Shown here: positions 1 to 11,385 of the stretch, piece after piece
Position numbering within the stretch: the stretch's first letter is position 1
How the letters are laid out: every line of letters starts with the position of its first letter
From: Argyresthia goedartella
Taxonomy: Eukaryota > Arthropoda > Insecta > Lepidoptera > Argyresthiidae
DNA length: 64,000 nt
Assembly (NCBI GenBank): GCA_949825045.1
Contig: OX463815.1
Location: 28,821,356-28,885,355 of the forward strand
Reading direction: 5' to 3'
The notes under the pieces: model-generated
Seen by the model: the letters and a program-made list of their open reading frames with translations, nothing else
What the model was told of the DNA's origin: nothing
The model's database searches: none
Translations under genes and position numbers: made by a program

Positions 1-766
1 GTGAACTGGAAAAATCTTTCCAGGATTTAGCTAGTAACATCTCGGCAATGCATTATCGTATGGTGAATAGATCGAATGATGCAATGTTTAGTAACTCACA
101 CAATCTCGCAATATGATGATATGTTTGTTTCTGACATTGAATTTGACAGGAATATCAGGCCCTTTGATATAGGAGTGATATTAATAAGTAGCTAATTGTA
201 ACTACCCTCGAAAATACAAACATTGCACTCATCCGAATCTCACGCCGAGAAAATCATAAGTAAATCCAATCCAATCAGGTTAGGTATTTGCCGTTCGCAT
301 GAGTTACAAACTTTTATTGTTCTGAGCTGGGGTTCATTGAACTCGAGTGCGCCAAGTCTTTAGATGGCAATCATACTTGGCGGGAACGTAGTGACCGCCC
401 ATGGTAGTACCACATGGTTTGATCAAGCAGAAGGAGGCGCAAAAAGGGATATTTTCGACGGTCATGTCTCGGCTTGTTGAGCACCAAGCAGATTCCGAAT
501 ACAGGGATAAGGTATGTAATACTATCAACGAGATGTCTTCCGAGGGGGAATATAATAAAATCGATTCTTAGCAATTGCGAACTATTGACGTTAGACGAGT
601 GGACCTCGTCCTGGTCGATCTCGTCGTCACGAATCTATACTCAATGCATTCACGACCGTCGCGTAATGGTAACCTCGTGCAAGATTCCGCCCTCGGTGGA
701 TATTCCATAACTAATCCCAGTTTTACAGATTTTATGTCCGAGGAAGGAGAAACCTGGAGATTTTTC
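1..766. other. No gene recognised
   Basis: Short open frames on both strands (for example minus 334-574) match nothing I know and have no splice context. Presumably intronic or downstream-intron sequence of sponge. Confidence 0.4.
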
Positions 767-1191
767 GTGAGTTTGACCTCCAGAGCAAGGCAAATAGAGG
801 AGGCAAGCCCTTGCGCAAAGGGCTCCCCGCAACAGTTAGCCCGCGCCCGCGCGCAGCGGTGTCGCGCCCCTGCCGCCCGGAGCCCGGCTAGCGCTCCGGG
901 CCGCCAGCCTGCGCAGGGCTGGCGCACGCGCGGAGGGGAAGCAGGAGACAAACGACGACACGGCGACTGCGTGCATTTTTGTGAGTTCGACCTCCAGAGC
1001 AAGGCGAGTAAAGAAGTTGAGCCCTTGCGCTGCTGGCTGCGCGCTACACTTGGCCCGCGCCCGCGCGCAGCGGTGACGCGCCCCCGCCGCCCGGAGCCGC
1101 AATACGGCGAGCGCTCCGGGCCGCCAGCCTGCGCAAGGTTGGTGCGTGCGCGGAGGGGAGGCAGGAGGCGAATGACGATACGGCGACTACG
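767..1191. repeat. GC-rich 214-bp tandem duplication
   Basis: Two head-to-tail copies, about 767-980 and 981-1191, each beginning GTGAGTT(T/C)GACCTCCAGAGC and containing CCCGCGCCCGCGCGCAGCGG and GCGCTCCGGGCCGCCAGCCT. The block is strongly GC/CpG-rich against AT-rich flanks. Long stop-free frames on both strands are a by-product of the composition. The copies have diverged (several substitutions and small indels), so the duplication is not very recent. Confidence 0.85.
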
Positions 1192-3637
1192 AGCCGCAGC
1201 GACGTTTTGGTTCCGGACCCCAGTCTGAGTGCCGTAGAACATCAATCAGCGCGGCTTTGCTACAAAGAAATTACAAGTCCCGCGTGAAGTTGATCAATCT
1301 TTGATGGTAATATACCGTTGATACAGTTTCTGCAACTTAGTCCACCTGCGCAAGGTTTAAAGGGACATTGACATGCAGTTACGTCAGCCATTCGCGGTTA
1401 TGCCGGTAGTGCCTGCGCGTAAGGGGACATCGCTACTAAACGCTCGTGTGAGTATGAAATGAATCAGTCTATGCGAGACGGTTCAATTAAACATCTTGCG
1501 CAAAGATGTAGATATCTGATGGCTGGTTGTCGTGTATTTCTAGTATCCCGACGAAACTTGAGATCTAGCTCAGTCTCTGCAACGTTTCCATCTGTACAAG
1601 GTTCAAAGCGACATTTTCATACAGAAACATCGCATGACGTGGGTAGAACGAGGCGGACAGAGTGGAGGCAAGCAATTTTCCTACAGTTTTATTGTAACGT
1701 TTTACTCATTTACGTGATATCTTAACGCTTTTTAAGCCAGTGACGAAGAAATATAAAATCAACACTATTTTATATCCCATTTATACAAATTACTTTATGT
1801 AACTTTCTTTATTTAGAAATCAATAATTTCCATTTCAGCACTGCTGCTTTTAAGGGATTAAAAGGGAGTTCTAAACATTAGGTATGTGGCTGGAGGACCG
1901 GCTATCTATATAATACGATACTCAAAGGGTAAAAGAGTAGTCATAAACTACTCTTATTGTGGTGTTGGGCCTTTAATAAGTTAAACCACATTGTTAAGGA
2001 ACTTTGAGTACCTACCTAGATGATTACCTCAAACCCCTAATATAACAACGCGTTACAATCTAACAACAGAGCTGTCGTTTTTCAATCCGACTACTTTCCT
2101 CAATCCGGCAGGATATGGTCTAAAATATGCCTGATTCACTGCTTCAGTCAATTATCATTGTAGCAGTCACCTTTCAGATTCACTATCCAAAGATATAGTC
2201 TGCTAATATTATTCAGACAGTCATCCACCAGGATATTGTCGGAGCCATATAGAGAAGCTATCTACATTACTTCTCACAAATGACCTACGTGGCACTGGAC
2301 CGCGCAGGTCTTCATAATTCACTAGGCAAGCGGCTGTAAGAATTCACTTTTCAGTATATTAGCCAAAAGGAGCTAATTACAGTCCTCGAGTCTCTCAGGA
2401 CACTAATATAAATTTGAGATCGTGATATATTTTTTTCACATCACTATTTATTTGGTTGTTTCTCAATAGTCGCCTTACTTCGACATATCCCAAGCGAACA
2501 GCAGAGGCAGCTTTAACAAAATCGACGAAATAGACGCAATTTAAGCGTAATGTGTCTTGGATGTGGCTGGTACGGCATACAGCTCATAAGCAGAGTTCCT
2601 TAATATTTCTACAGCTGTTCCGTGGAGTAGGTACTCCACATAGTAGAGGAATAATAATTACATATAAAGTGAGTAGCAATGGAGCATTGAATATCGGACT
2701 GAGCATGATATACATAAGCGTGCATTAGTATATTGAGCGTGGGCGCCATCGTGCCTCTGCCGCCCCGTATGGGAAAAGACATGACGCTATGTTATGTTAG
2801 GACACCAACCTGGTATTTCTACCAGTGAACTAGCTTAATGACAGTATTGCAAAACTTTTATAACCATCTACCTACATTATTATTTTAATGAATGTTATGA
2901 TCAAGCCGAATTATTCCACTGAAGTATATACATGTATGACTTTTATGGTTCAGTCCTAGGTAACATGGTTTCAGTAATGTTATCTACACAGCTGCGGGTA
3001 ATAATGAAAACGCGTTCAGATGCTTGTATTAGGTATCTGATCAATGATAATTGAATACGATGGATACTAAACTTCTTTATCACTATAGACAAATATGCTT
3101 ATTACGCGTAAACTTGTCTTTTTCTCTATGCTTGCCCACTGTAGAAGCATCTTCAGTTGAGTCAGATAGCCACACTAGCTCCTGTAATAGAATCAGCCAC
3201 ATCTAGCTATTCTTCTCAGAATTGATACGAAAAGGTATTTAGATTAATTGAGTAACTTTATTATTAAAGTCAGATTACAGACTTGTTCGCCAGTCTTTTG
3301 CAAAGACCAGTCATATGTGGAAGCACATAATCAATGGTAGTGCATCCAGGAGGCGCACTCCCAATTCAAAATACAGCAATTGTAATTTGATTATACCTAC
3401 TGCTTATCACTAATTTCATCAATGTTTTATGTTAAAATCAGACCCTGTCTGCGCAAGGTACAAATTATAATAACTCATTTTCACATGTATTCGATTCGGC
3501 ATTCCGACGTCTCTAGCTCCGAGTTTCGCAGGTCAGGCGACCGACCTGATATCCTGACCTCACAACTGCAGTCTTGGTAGTCGTCGAGGTTAATGGCGAG
3601 CTAGCAGCCAACCACCGAGCACCAATCTCGGTGAACT
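1192..3637. other. No gene; degenerate repeat pair and possible LINE tail
   Basis: A diverged direct repeat occurs at about 1327-1376 and 1573-1622 (CTGCAAC...CAAGGTT.AAAG.GACATT). About 2725-2800 (GTGCCTCTGCC...TATGTTATGTTA) resembles the 3' tail of an RTE-like LINE. The remainder is unremarkable AT-rich sequence with no exon I can support. Confidence 0.35.
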
Positions 3638-3837
3638 TGTACGTAAGTGCTGACTGAAGGGAAAACCTACTGGAGGTAATAAAGCTTTGCATATTCTTAG
3701 ATTCATATAGATCAGAAGAGTCTTAATAGCCAGAAACTGTACGTAAGTGCTGACTGAAGGGAAAACCTACTGGAGGTAATAAAGCTTTGCATATTCTTAG
3801 ATTCATATAGATCAGAAGAGTCTTAATAGCCAGAAAC
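3638..3837. repeat. Perfect 100-bp tandem duplication
   Basis: Copies 3638-3737 and 3738-3837 are identical base for base, starting TGTACGTAAGTGCTGACTGA and ending GTCTTAATAGCCAGAAAC. The identity implies a very recent duplication or an assembly artefact. No coding content. Confidence 0.95.
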
Positions 3838-4094
3838 TAAGTCTAACCTAGCCAGCCCGAAAGTCGGCTGGCTTCAAAAGATGACATCATCAGACCTTTC
3901 TTAAGTTTGTGTTTTTTGCCATCTATTGGTCTTATTTTTTAGTTGCATTTGCGCAGCCTATCTTTGCATCACGTACACGATGATGCATACACATTCTGTT
4001 TCATAATTTCTATAAGGTTTCCATAAATGAACTCCTAGTCATATCACATTGGCGTTTTTAACTCAGCAGTCGATACCAAACACTACTCAATATT

Positions 4095-4184
4095 AGGCTT
4101 AAAGCCAGGTAACGTCAGGTATAATATAGCATTTTTACCTGAAAATAAAATTGTTATTATACATACTTACCTGGCTTTAAGCCT
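4095..4184. mobile_element. 90-bp palindromic MITE, intact copy
   Basis: Perfect 18-bp terminal inverted repeats, AGGCTTAAAGCCAGGTAA at 4095-4112 and its complement at 4167-4184. The 54-bp interior includes TATAATATAGCATTTTTACC. A second copy, split by LINE A, is at 4468-4488 plus 16669-16712. Confidence 0.75.
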
Positions 4185-4467
4185 AGGTAAATCGCTGCCT
4201 GCTGCGCACATTACTGTGCATTGCATGATCGTGACACATACTTAGACACGATCAGCTCTTTATTGAGTTGCCAATGACCTGAAAATTGAGCGCGCGCATT
4301 AACGCTGGCTACAATTGCCGCCATTTCTGAAACTTTACGCGCGCAATGTTGCTGAGGTTCAAAACGGATATGACATGTATTTTAGGAGTTTTAAACAGGA
4401 AGTGAGCTGTTTGGGGCTAATTTCGTCGCACCGGAAAGGAAGTCAAGTAACTATGCTACTCAATATT

Positions 4468-4488
4468 AGGCTTAAAGCCAGGTAAGTA
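4468..4488. mobile_element. Left half of the second MITE copy, interrupted by LINE A
   Basis: Contains the terminal repeat AGGCTTAAAGCCAGGTAA followed by GTA. The sequence resumes at 16669 with TGTATAATAACAATTTTATT, exactly as expected from the inner part of the intact copy read in the other direction. Confidence 0.8.
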
Positions 4489-4498
4489 AGAAAAAGAA

Positions 4499-4582
<84 letters not shown>

Positions 4583-4586
4583 AATA

Positions 4587-4670
<84 letters not shown>

Positions 4671-4672
4671 AA
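4489..4672. repeat. (GAAA)n microsatellite, 3' tail of LINE A
   Basis: About 45 GAAA units with one GAAATAAA interruption near 4582. On the LINE A strand it reads (TTTC)n and directly follows the 3' UTR, so it is best read as the expanded simple-repeat tail of that element rather than an independent locus. Long Phe/Leu/Ser ORFs across it are meaningless. Confidence 0.9.
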
Positions 4673-5101
4673 CATGTATTATAAAGACAGTGAACACACT
4701 ACAATTAAAACAAAGAAACAAAACACAGAGATAAATAGTTGCATTGACACATGATATAAAATGAAATGACAGTCGTGGTGTGTCACTGTCATTATAAATG
4801 GCGTCTGACTCAGCATTATGTTGAAGGCCAGGCCTTCAACGCTGATTTTCAGTCAGCGCCAAGTGTTACCTCGCGAGCGCCCCAGACCGCGGCGTGGTAC
4901 AATCCATAAATACATAAATATAAAGAATATATAAAAAATAGGTAACAATAATGGTAAATATAGATATGGCTGTTATATACACATACATATGACACATACA
5001 AAAAGTTAAATAAATAAACATGGCCCGCGCTTTTCAATCCCTCTTTTCATTAAATTTAAGTGTTGGGTTTTCGGTCCCACTGGCAATGAGCGACCACAGA
5101 C

Positions 5102-6895
5102 TCAAGTCTTATTGCGGCGTGAGGTTGGTACGGAGGGGAGGAGTAGTCTCTGCTGATCTAGCAAATGTGCCCTGAGTTTCCGCCCAAAGGCACACCTACT
5201 AGCCGCTTCACGGACTGGAGGGGGAATATCATTCCAACAGTTAGATGCCGCAAATCTGAAACTCCCGCGGAAAGTCGCCGTTCGATGCGCCGGTGTAAGT
5301 ATTCTGTGCTTGTGCACGCCACGTAGCCTGGTCGCCCATTTTATCTTGGTGTACAAGTAGGGTGGGGTTTGCGTGTGTATTACACCAAAGAGAAGTTTGG
5401 CTAGGTGTAAATGCCGACGAGCTTCCATGTTCAGAAGTTTAGCTGCATCCAAGTATGGGGTGATATGGGATCTAGGAGGGATTTTAAAACAAAACCGTAT
5501 ACATGCGTTTTGCACACGTTGAATTAACCTTTTCGACCGACCAAGTATACAGCTACCAGATACGACATCACAGTAGTTTAATCTAGATAATATCAATGAT
5601 TCACTTAGCCTGACACGCAAATCAGTGCTAAGGTAATCACGTATATTATAAAGAATCTTAAGGCGGTAGAAACAATTGCTGACTACGTTTCTGATATGAT
5701 TTTCGAATCGAAGCTCACCGTCCATCAACAACCCAAGATTTTTTGCTTCTACGACCCTTTCCACTGGGTCGCCCCTGATAGCTATATCATTGAGGGCTAG
5801 GGCTTGGACAGTATTATGGATCTGACATTTTGTACCAAGGATCATGTACTTAGATTTTCTAGGGTTTAGCACTAGACAGCTCCTCTCTGACCATGACGCC
5901 ACCCGCTCTAGATCGTTATTTATGGACTGGACTGCAGTGTTGATGTCGGAAGGGACGGATGATATATATAGCTGGGTATCATCTGCGTAGAGATGGCACA
6001 TGCTGCTCTCCACGGCAGAAACTATCTCTGCTGTGTAAAGAATAAACAAAAGGGGGCCTAATATCGACCCTTGAGGCACACCCCTTGTTAAGCGCTTTAT
6101 CGAGGAAAACAACATAGTACCATCGCTTTTTTCCAATCCAATAACCTGCGCACGGCCCGAGAGGTAGCTGTCAAACCACTTCACCGTGGTACTGTCAAAA
6201 CCATAATAAGACATTTTCGATAATAATAGGGGCGCGCTCAGACAGTCGAAAGCTCGGGAGAAATCTAGCAACACCAGAATTGTGCTTCTACCTTGGTCAA
6301 GCTCCGACAGGATGTTGTCCACTACGTCAATAAGGGCTGTTGAAGTCCCTCTACCCTTCCTGAAGCCTGACTGCAATTCCGGTAGAATGCCATTTCCCTC
6401 CAGATACCCCGACAGCTGAGCACATACTGCCCTCTCTATTATCTTGGAGAGACAGGGAAGGATACTGATGGGACGGAGATCGGAGATATGAACGGGATTA
6501 GGAATTTTAGGGAGTGGGGTAACCTTTGCAGTTTTCCAGTCAGTCGGGAAAGTGTTGGTCAGTATGCTGCGATTAACCATGTCAGTCAAGATCGGTAGTA
6601 TCCGCGGCATGGTCAATAGCAGCATGTCGATGTTAATATAGTCGAGTCCGGTAGCATTTGTCTTGATTTTCATCAGGATCTTCGATACAGCCAAAGGAGT
6701 CAATGTATTAAGAGTGAAGTTAGTAGCCCTATGGTGTCGGTTAAACTCAAAGTAAGTAAGCTGTGACATAGTCACGTCGGGTTTTCCTGGAACATTTAGA
6801 AAGTGGTCATTAATCATGTCAGGGTCGTTATAGTGTGAGGGTAGCTCCGCATTCCGCTTGCCCGGCAGAACTGTTCGCTTGAGGGTCTTCCACAA
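5102..6895 (-). pseudogene. LINE A ORF2, reverse-transcriptase half
   Basis: About 597 codons with RT motifs in order: [48 protein letters not shown], and the catalytic HLYADDTQLY. The C-terminal end FRFAASNCWNDIPPPVREAA is typical of CR1/jockey-group elements. The frame continues upstream past an in-frame TGA (near 6912) to 6975, where LINE C is inserted, and then to the endonuclease at 14132. Enzyme class: target-primed reverse transcriptase. Confidence 0.9.
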
Positions 6896-7483
6896 ACGTC
6901 TCGGGTCGGAACATCAACGATTTACGTGCGCCTCGAAAAAAGCACATTTTTCATGATACAAGGCAGACAGCACCAGGTAGAATAGAATAGAATAGAATAG
7001 AAAAATCATTTATTCATCTCATAATTACATATAAATTTACAAATAACACCCCAAACAACATAGTTGTTTCTCGGGGCAAATACACTCTGTTTAATAAATC
7101 CATTTTACACACTTTAAGCTTTTAAAGTAGGTATTAATATTTATATTCTTATACATTTAATATATAAATTTCAAATAAATATGATCAAAGTTAAAGTTAG
7201 AGCAAACAATGGTTAGATTCAATTACATATTTATAACGTATTTAACTGATCTAGTTAAGTAATTACTTATTAAGGTAGATAGGCACACGCGACAAGTAGG
7301 TAAGTAAGATATGAGTTCATGAAACTATAAAACAATACAATTATTATGTAGGTATGTAGTTGGAATTACAAGATACAGGTACATGGAAAAGTAAGTAATA
7401 CAAGTTCAAGAAAACGAGTAATAGATATTATTTTTTTTGTAACAATTAAATTACTTACAAGATACTTTAGACCACCACACATA

Positions 7484-8985
7484 TTAGAAATGTTCAAGAA
7501 AATGTTTTTTGAGTGCCCTGTTTCTAGCACTAACTTTATATGGTAATACATTCTTCGTTAAGTCAGACATACTATTAAATGTTTTAGGAACTAAGTATTC
7601 TTTTGTTCGTTTTCCGTAGTTATTATTCACTTTAGGTACAAAGAGTCGACCCTTACTAGCCCGCCTGGTTTTTATTCTACTATTTAATATGATTTTGTAT
7701 CTATTATCCCAATATTCTTCCTTTGCTATCTCCAAAAGGAATTTTTTATCAACAGGAATTACGTTACATTTTTTAAATAAGCCCTCATAATTACCTGTGT
7801 ACTCAATTTTAACTTTTTTATCAAATAAAATCTTCATTCGTATTTGCAATTGTTTTATTTTATTAATATACGTTTTATATGAACCACCGTAAGTTATAAT
7901 ACCATATGATATTAGTGAGTCTACTAGTGCAAAATAAAGGCAGTAAAGGACGGATCTAGGCACACAGTACTTTAATTGATGAAACTTTCTTAACAGTATC
8001 CTTAATTTATCCACAACAAAGCCAATGTGTTTTTTCCAGCTAAACTTACAATCAACAATTATACCTAGGTACTTACATTCGTTAACCTGTTCAATATGCT
8101 GGCAAGTACAACATCCGGTCCAACATGCATTATTATGAAGACAATTATAGCTATGACCTATGACGACTAGTTCTTTATTTCGATTCTTAAAACTTGAGGA
8201 GATGCACATAATATTTGTCTTTTTAACATTTAGAATAATACCATTATCGTGAGCCCATCGTGTAATATTATCGAAATCCTCCTGTAAATATTTTTGTATT
8301 ACATTTATATCTTTGTGGCCATACATGAGACAGGTATCATCAGCAAACATATAAATATTACAATGTTTCACAACTTTAGGCATACTATTTACGTGCATTA
8401 TGTAACAGGCCGGCCCGGTCACTGACCCGGTTGCCACCCCGTACCTGACATCTTCGCAGCTCCCAGTGTGGTTAGTTACTTTAACTGCTAATTTTCTATT
8501 GTTTAAATATTGTCTAAACCAGTCATTTAATCTTCCTCTAATACCACAGTTCTCCATAGACTTCAGGAGGACCTCATGATCAAGTGTATCAAAGGCCTTC
8601 CTGAAGTCTATGAAGATAACCCCCACCTGGTTCTTATTATTTAAATGATTGTTTATATCGTTCGCAAATCGTGACAATAATGTTGAGGTACTTTTCCCTT
8701 TCTGAAACCCACACTGCGATGGTGAGATGACGTCATGCTTAGTTAGAAAATACAAAATTTGGCCTGTAATAGCTTTTTCCACAATTTTATTAATGCACGA
8801 AAGAATTGCAATGGGACGACAATTCGTGGTTTCACTGTGGCTTCCATTTTTAAATATTGGACGAATAATTGAAAGTTTGAGGTTTTCAGGATATTTTGAC
8901 TGTTCAACAAAGAGGTTAATCTTTTTAGCTAAGACTGGGCTAATTTCTAGCTTAATTTCTTTTAGATCGCTTATTCTTATCTGAT
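7484..8985 (-). pseudogene. LINE C ORF2, reverse-transcriptase part
   Basis: Starts DQIRISDLKEIKLEIS, then IIRPIFKNGSHSETTNCRPI, KAFDTLDHEVLL, and the catalytic YMFADDTCLMY. The usual G-V-P-Q-G-S box reads GVATGSVTGP, a visible departure from the consensus. The C-terminus ends RNRALKKHFLEHF and is followed by an AT-rich 3' UTR. Confidence 0.85.
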
Positions 8986-10460
8986 CAAGCCAGGTGACAT
9001 TTGGTTATCAAGTTGGTCGATAATTTTTTCGATTTGTGATGGAGTTACTTTGATAAAACGTATGGAGGCATTCGTAACTTTAGTATAATCTTCCCTCTCT
9101 AGCAACTCAGAATTACAAATATGTTGAGACTTGAGTAGTACGACTTCGTTTGCAAAAGTGTGGGCAAAGTTTGAACATATAGTTTGTATATCAAACTGAC
9201 TACCCATATGCTGCATGATCACTTCGTCCAGGGACTTTTTACTGCGCCCCAGCCAATCATTTATGTGTTGCCATATTTTTTTGCTATTGCCCCCATGTTT
9301 TTTTAGTAAATTTTTTTTATACAAATTTTGAGATTTATTTATTAATTTGAAAGTTTTATTGCGATACCTAGTGTATTCTAATCTTTTAGCCATATTGTTA
9401 GGACAGGCCCTCCATAGGCGATACAATTTATCCTTATGTATTATACAGTTTTTTATCTCAGCAGAAAGCCATGGACAGGAGTCCTGTTTACATTTACGAA
9501 CTTTAATTGTTTTTAAATTCTTATTATAAGTGACTTCAAATATTTTACACATTTTTTCATAAATCAAAAGTGGACAGTCTAGGTACATCAACTCTGACCA
9601 ATCAGTGTTTTTTAAATCTTGTTTAATTAATGGGTTATTCAAAATTTGTTTAGTATTTCTTTTATCTTGTCCCGTAACTTGATTAGTTGTTATATTTAAG
9701 CATATAAGATGATGATCAGAGATGCCACACCTAACAATGTTCGAACTAAAATTATTAATTTTACATTGTCTTATTAAAATATGATCCAAACATGAGACGA
9801 TTAGCTTTCCATCCCTAATTTCTTCCCTAGTTACATCTGAAATTGTATTAAGCAGTCCGTACTCACTCAACATGTCCTCATACAGCACAGTATCCGTGTG
9901 ATGTTTAGATAATGTATTTATATTCATATCACCGATTATAATGAGGTCACGGTCACGCGGAACCGTGTTCACAGCAGTTTCGAGCTCGCGCACAAACACT
10001 GGCACCTTAGACAAAACTTTTTTCGACGAAGGCGGCCGGTACACCGCTATTTAGGTGCAGCCGCGACCCTCGCACCTGGATGGTGCCAGCAAGTGACTCG
10101 CACGAGGTGAAGAGCGTTTGCTCGCGCTGGAAGACGTGTTCTTTTCGAACATACATAAGTATGCCACCACCTCTCTTAGTCTCACGGCAGACAGCATACA
10201 TATCAAATCCCGGAAGCTGGTACATGGAGACAAAGTCGTCTTTCAGGTTAATTTCTGACAATATTAGTATATCTAAGTTTGTCAATGTATCACCAAACTG
10301 TGAGAGAACCTCACCAAAGTGTTTCTTTAATGATCTGACATTTAAATGGGCAATGTTGATATCTTTATTTCTGTTTAGCGTTAGGTGTCTTAGCCAGGTT
10401 TTTCGATTAGCATAAGTAGTGCAATAGTTCTCTTGTACATCGTTGTAATTGAATTGAATG
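8977..10460 (-). pseudogene. LINE C ORF2, endonuclease part
   Basis: Open from a TAA near 10460 without an ATG: DINIAHLNVRSLKK, ILILSEINL, GGGILMYVRKEH, then (after a one-base frameshift at about 10055) VYRPPSS, LIIIGDMNINT, CLDHILI, GISDHHLICLNI. The N, E, Y-P, GD-N and SDH boxes of an APE endonuclease are all visible. A second frameshift near 8985 separates it from the RT part. Confidence 0.83.
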
Positions 10461-10512
10461 CTTAACGGTTAATCGAGTAAAAAATTATGCAGGTATCATG
10501 TAGTGGGTACCC

Positions 10513-11378
10513 TCAAGTTTTCATAATCGCCTCCAGGTCTGCCGTGGTGGTAATATGGAGTGTACGGGAACCTTCATTTTTTTTACAGAGAATGCGCCCT
10601 TTCTTAACCCATATGAACTTAAAGTTACCTCGGAGGGTTTGCTTAGTGTTCCACAGCAGCTCCCTGTTATATTTGGTGAGATCCTCATTGGCAAAGATGG
10701 CGGTGCCCTGCTGTTCTCCCGGGTACAGGTCGCTGTTGCTGCGGAGGAGGCCCCGCTTGCTCATCCACAGGTCGCGCGTGTCCTCGCTGCGCAGACGCAT
10801 GATGATGGCGGGCGGGCGGCGCCCTGGCACCGGACGGCCCATCCTCCAGGCTTGCTCCACATCCGACATGTTGGTTCCCATTTGTGTAGCTACTTTACTA
10901 ATCACCTCTTTTATGTTTTCATTGTCTTTCATTGTTACTCCGACTAATTCAATATTTCTTGATTTTTCATTTTGCTCCAACGCCTGCACTCTTTGTTCCA
11001 GGGCTTCGTTTACCTTTTCAAAATTCTTGCATTTATTGGTCAGGTCATCAATTTTATTCTGTTGCTTTTTCACCACTTCTAGAATTTCACTCTGTTTTTT
11101 TAACATCTCGTCGTATTTATCCGAGTAGAATCCAATGTCCTCCTTTATTTTTAATACTACCTCCATTCTTCTATTTAGCTCGCTTAGCAACGCTTCGACC
11201 GTTAGATTTTTGGGGTCCAGGTCCAGGAACACTTTAGCGTTTGAAGTTGCATGCAGTTCTCACAAACACCTCTGCTAGCTTTAGTACAAGATTTATGAAA
11301 CACTTTAAGGCACCTTTTACATGTTAGGAGGGCGTCCTTCGTGGCTATAATCTTCGAACACTTTACACACTTAGTTGG
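10513..11378 (-). pseudogene. LINE C ORF1: PHD-type zinc finger, coiled coil, FP-like domain (frameshifted)
   Basis: The first four codons (ATG TCG AAC ACC) lie at 13970-13959; the rest resumes at 11378. A Cys4-His-Cys3 finger is clear: CVKCSK, LLTCKRC, VFHKSCTKA, VCENCMQ. After a frameshift near 11230 the frame continues FLDLDPKNLTVEALLSELNR, a coiled coil (VVKKQQNKIDDLTNKCKNFE), and an FP-like C-terminus (FANEDLTKYNRELLWNTKQT, FKFIWVKKGRILCKK). PHD-like fingers in ORF1 are known from several CR1/jockey-group lineages. Confidence 0.8.
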
Positions 11379-11385
11379 GGTGTTC

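Noticed and set aside
334..574. Possible downstream sponge exon near the left edge
   Set aside because: Frames here do not resemble the DHR-1 continuation expected after exon 9 and lack suitable splice borders.
568..1245. Overlapping 217-225 codon open frames on both strands
   Set aside because: They lie in the GC-rich tandem repeat, where stop codons are rare by composition; neither strand shows a domain or splice context.
4443..4721. Open frame of repeated Phe-Phe-Leu-Ser units
   Set aside because: Translation of the (GAAA)n microsatellite that forms the LINE A tail; not a membrane protein.
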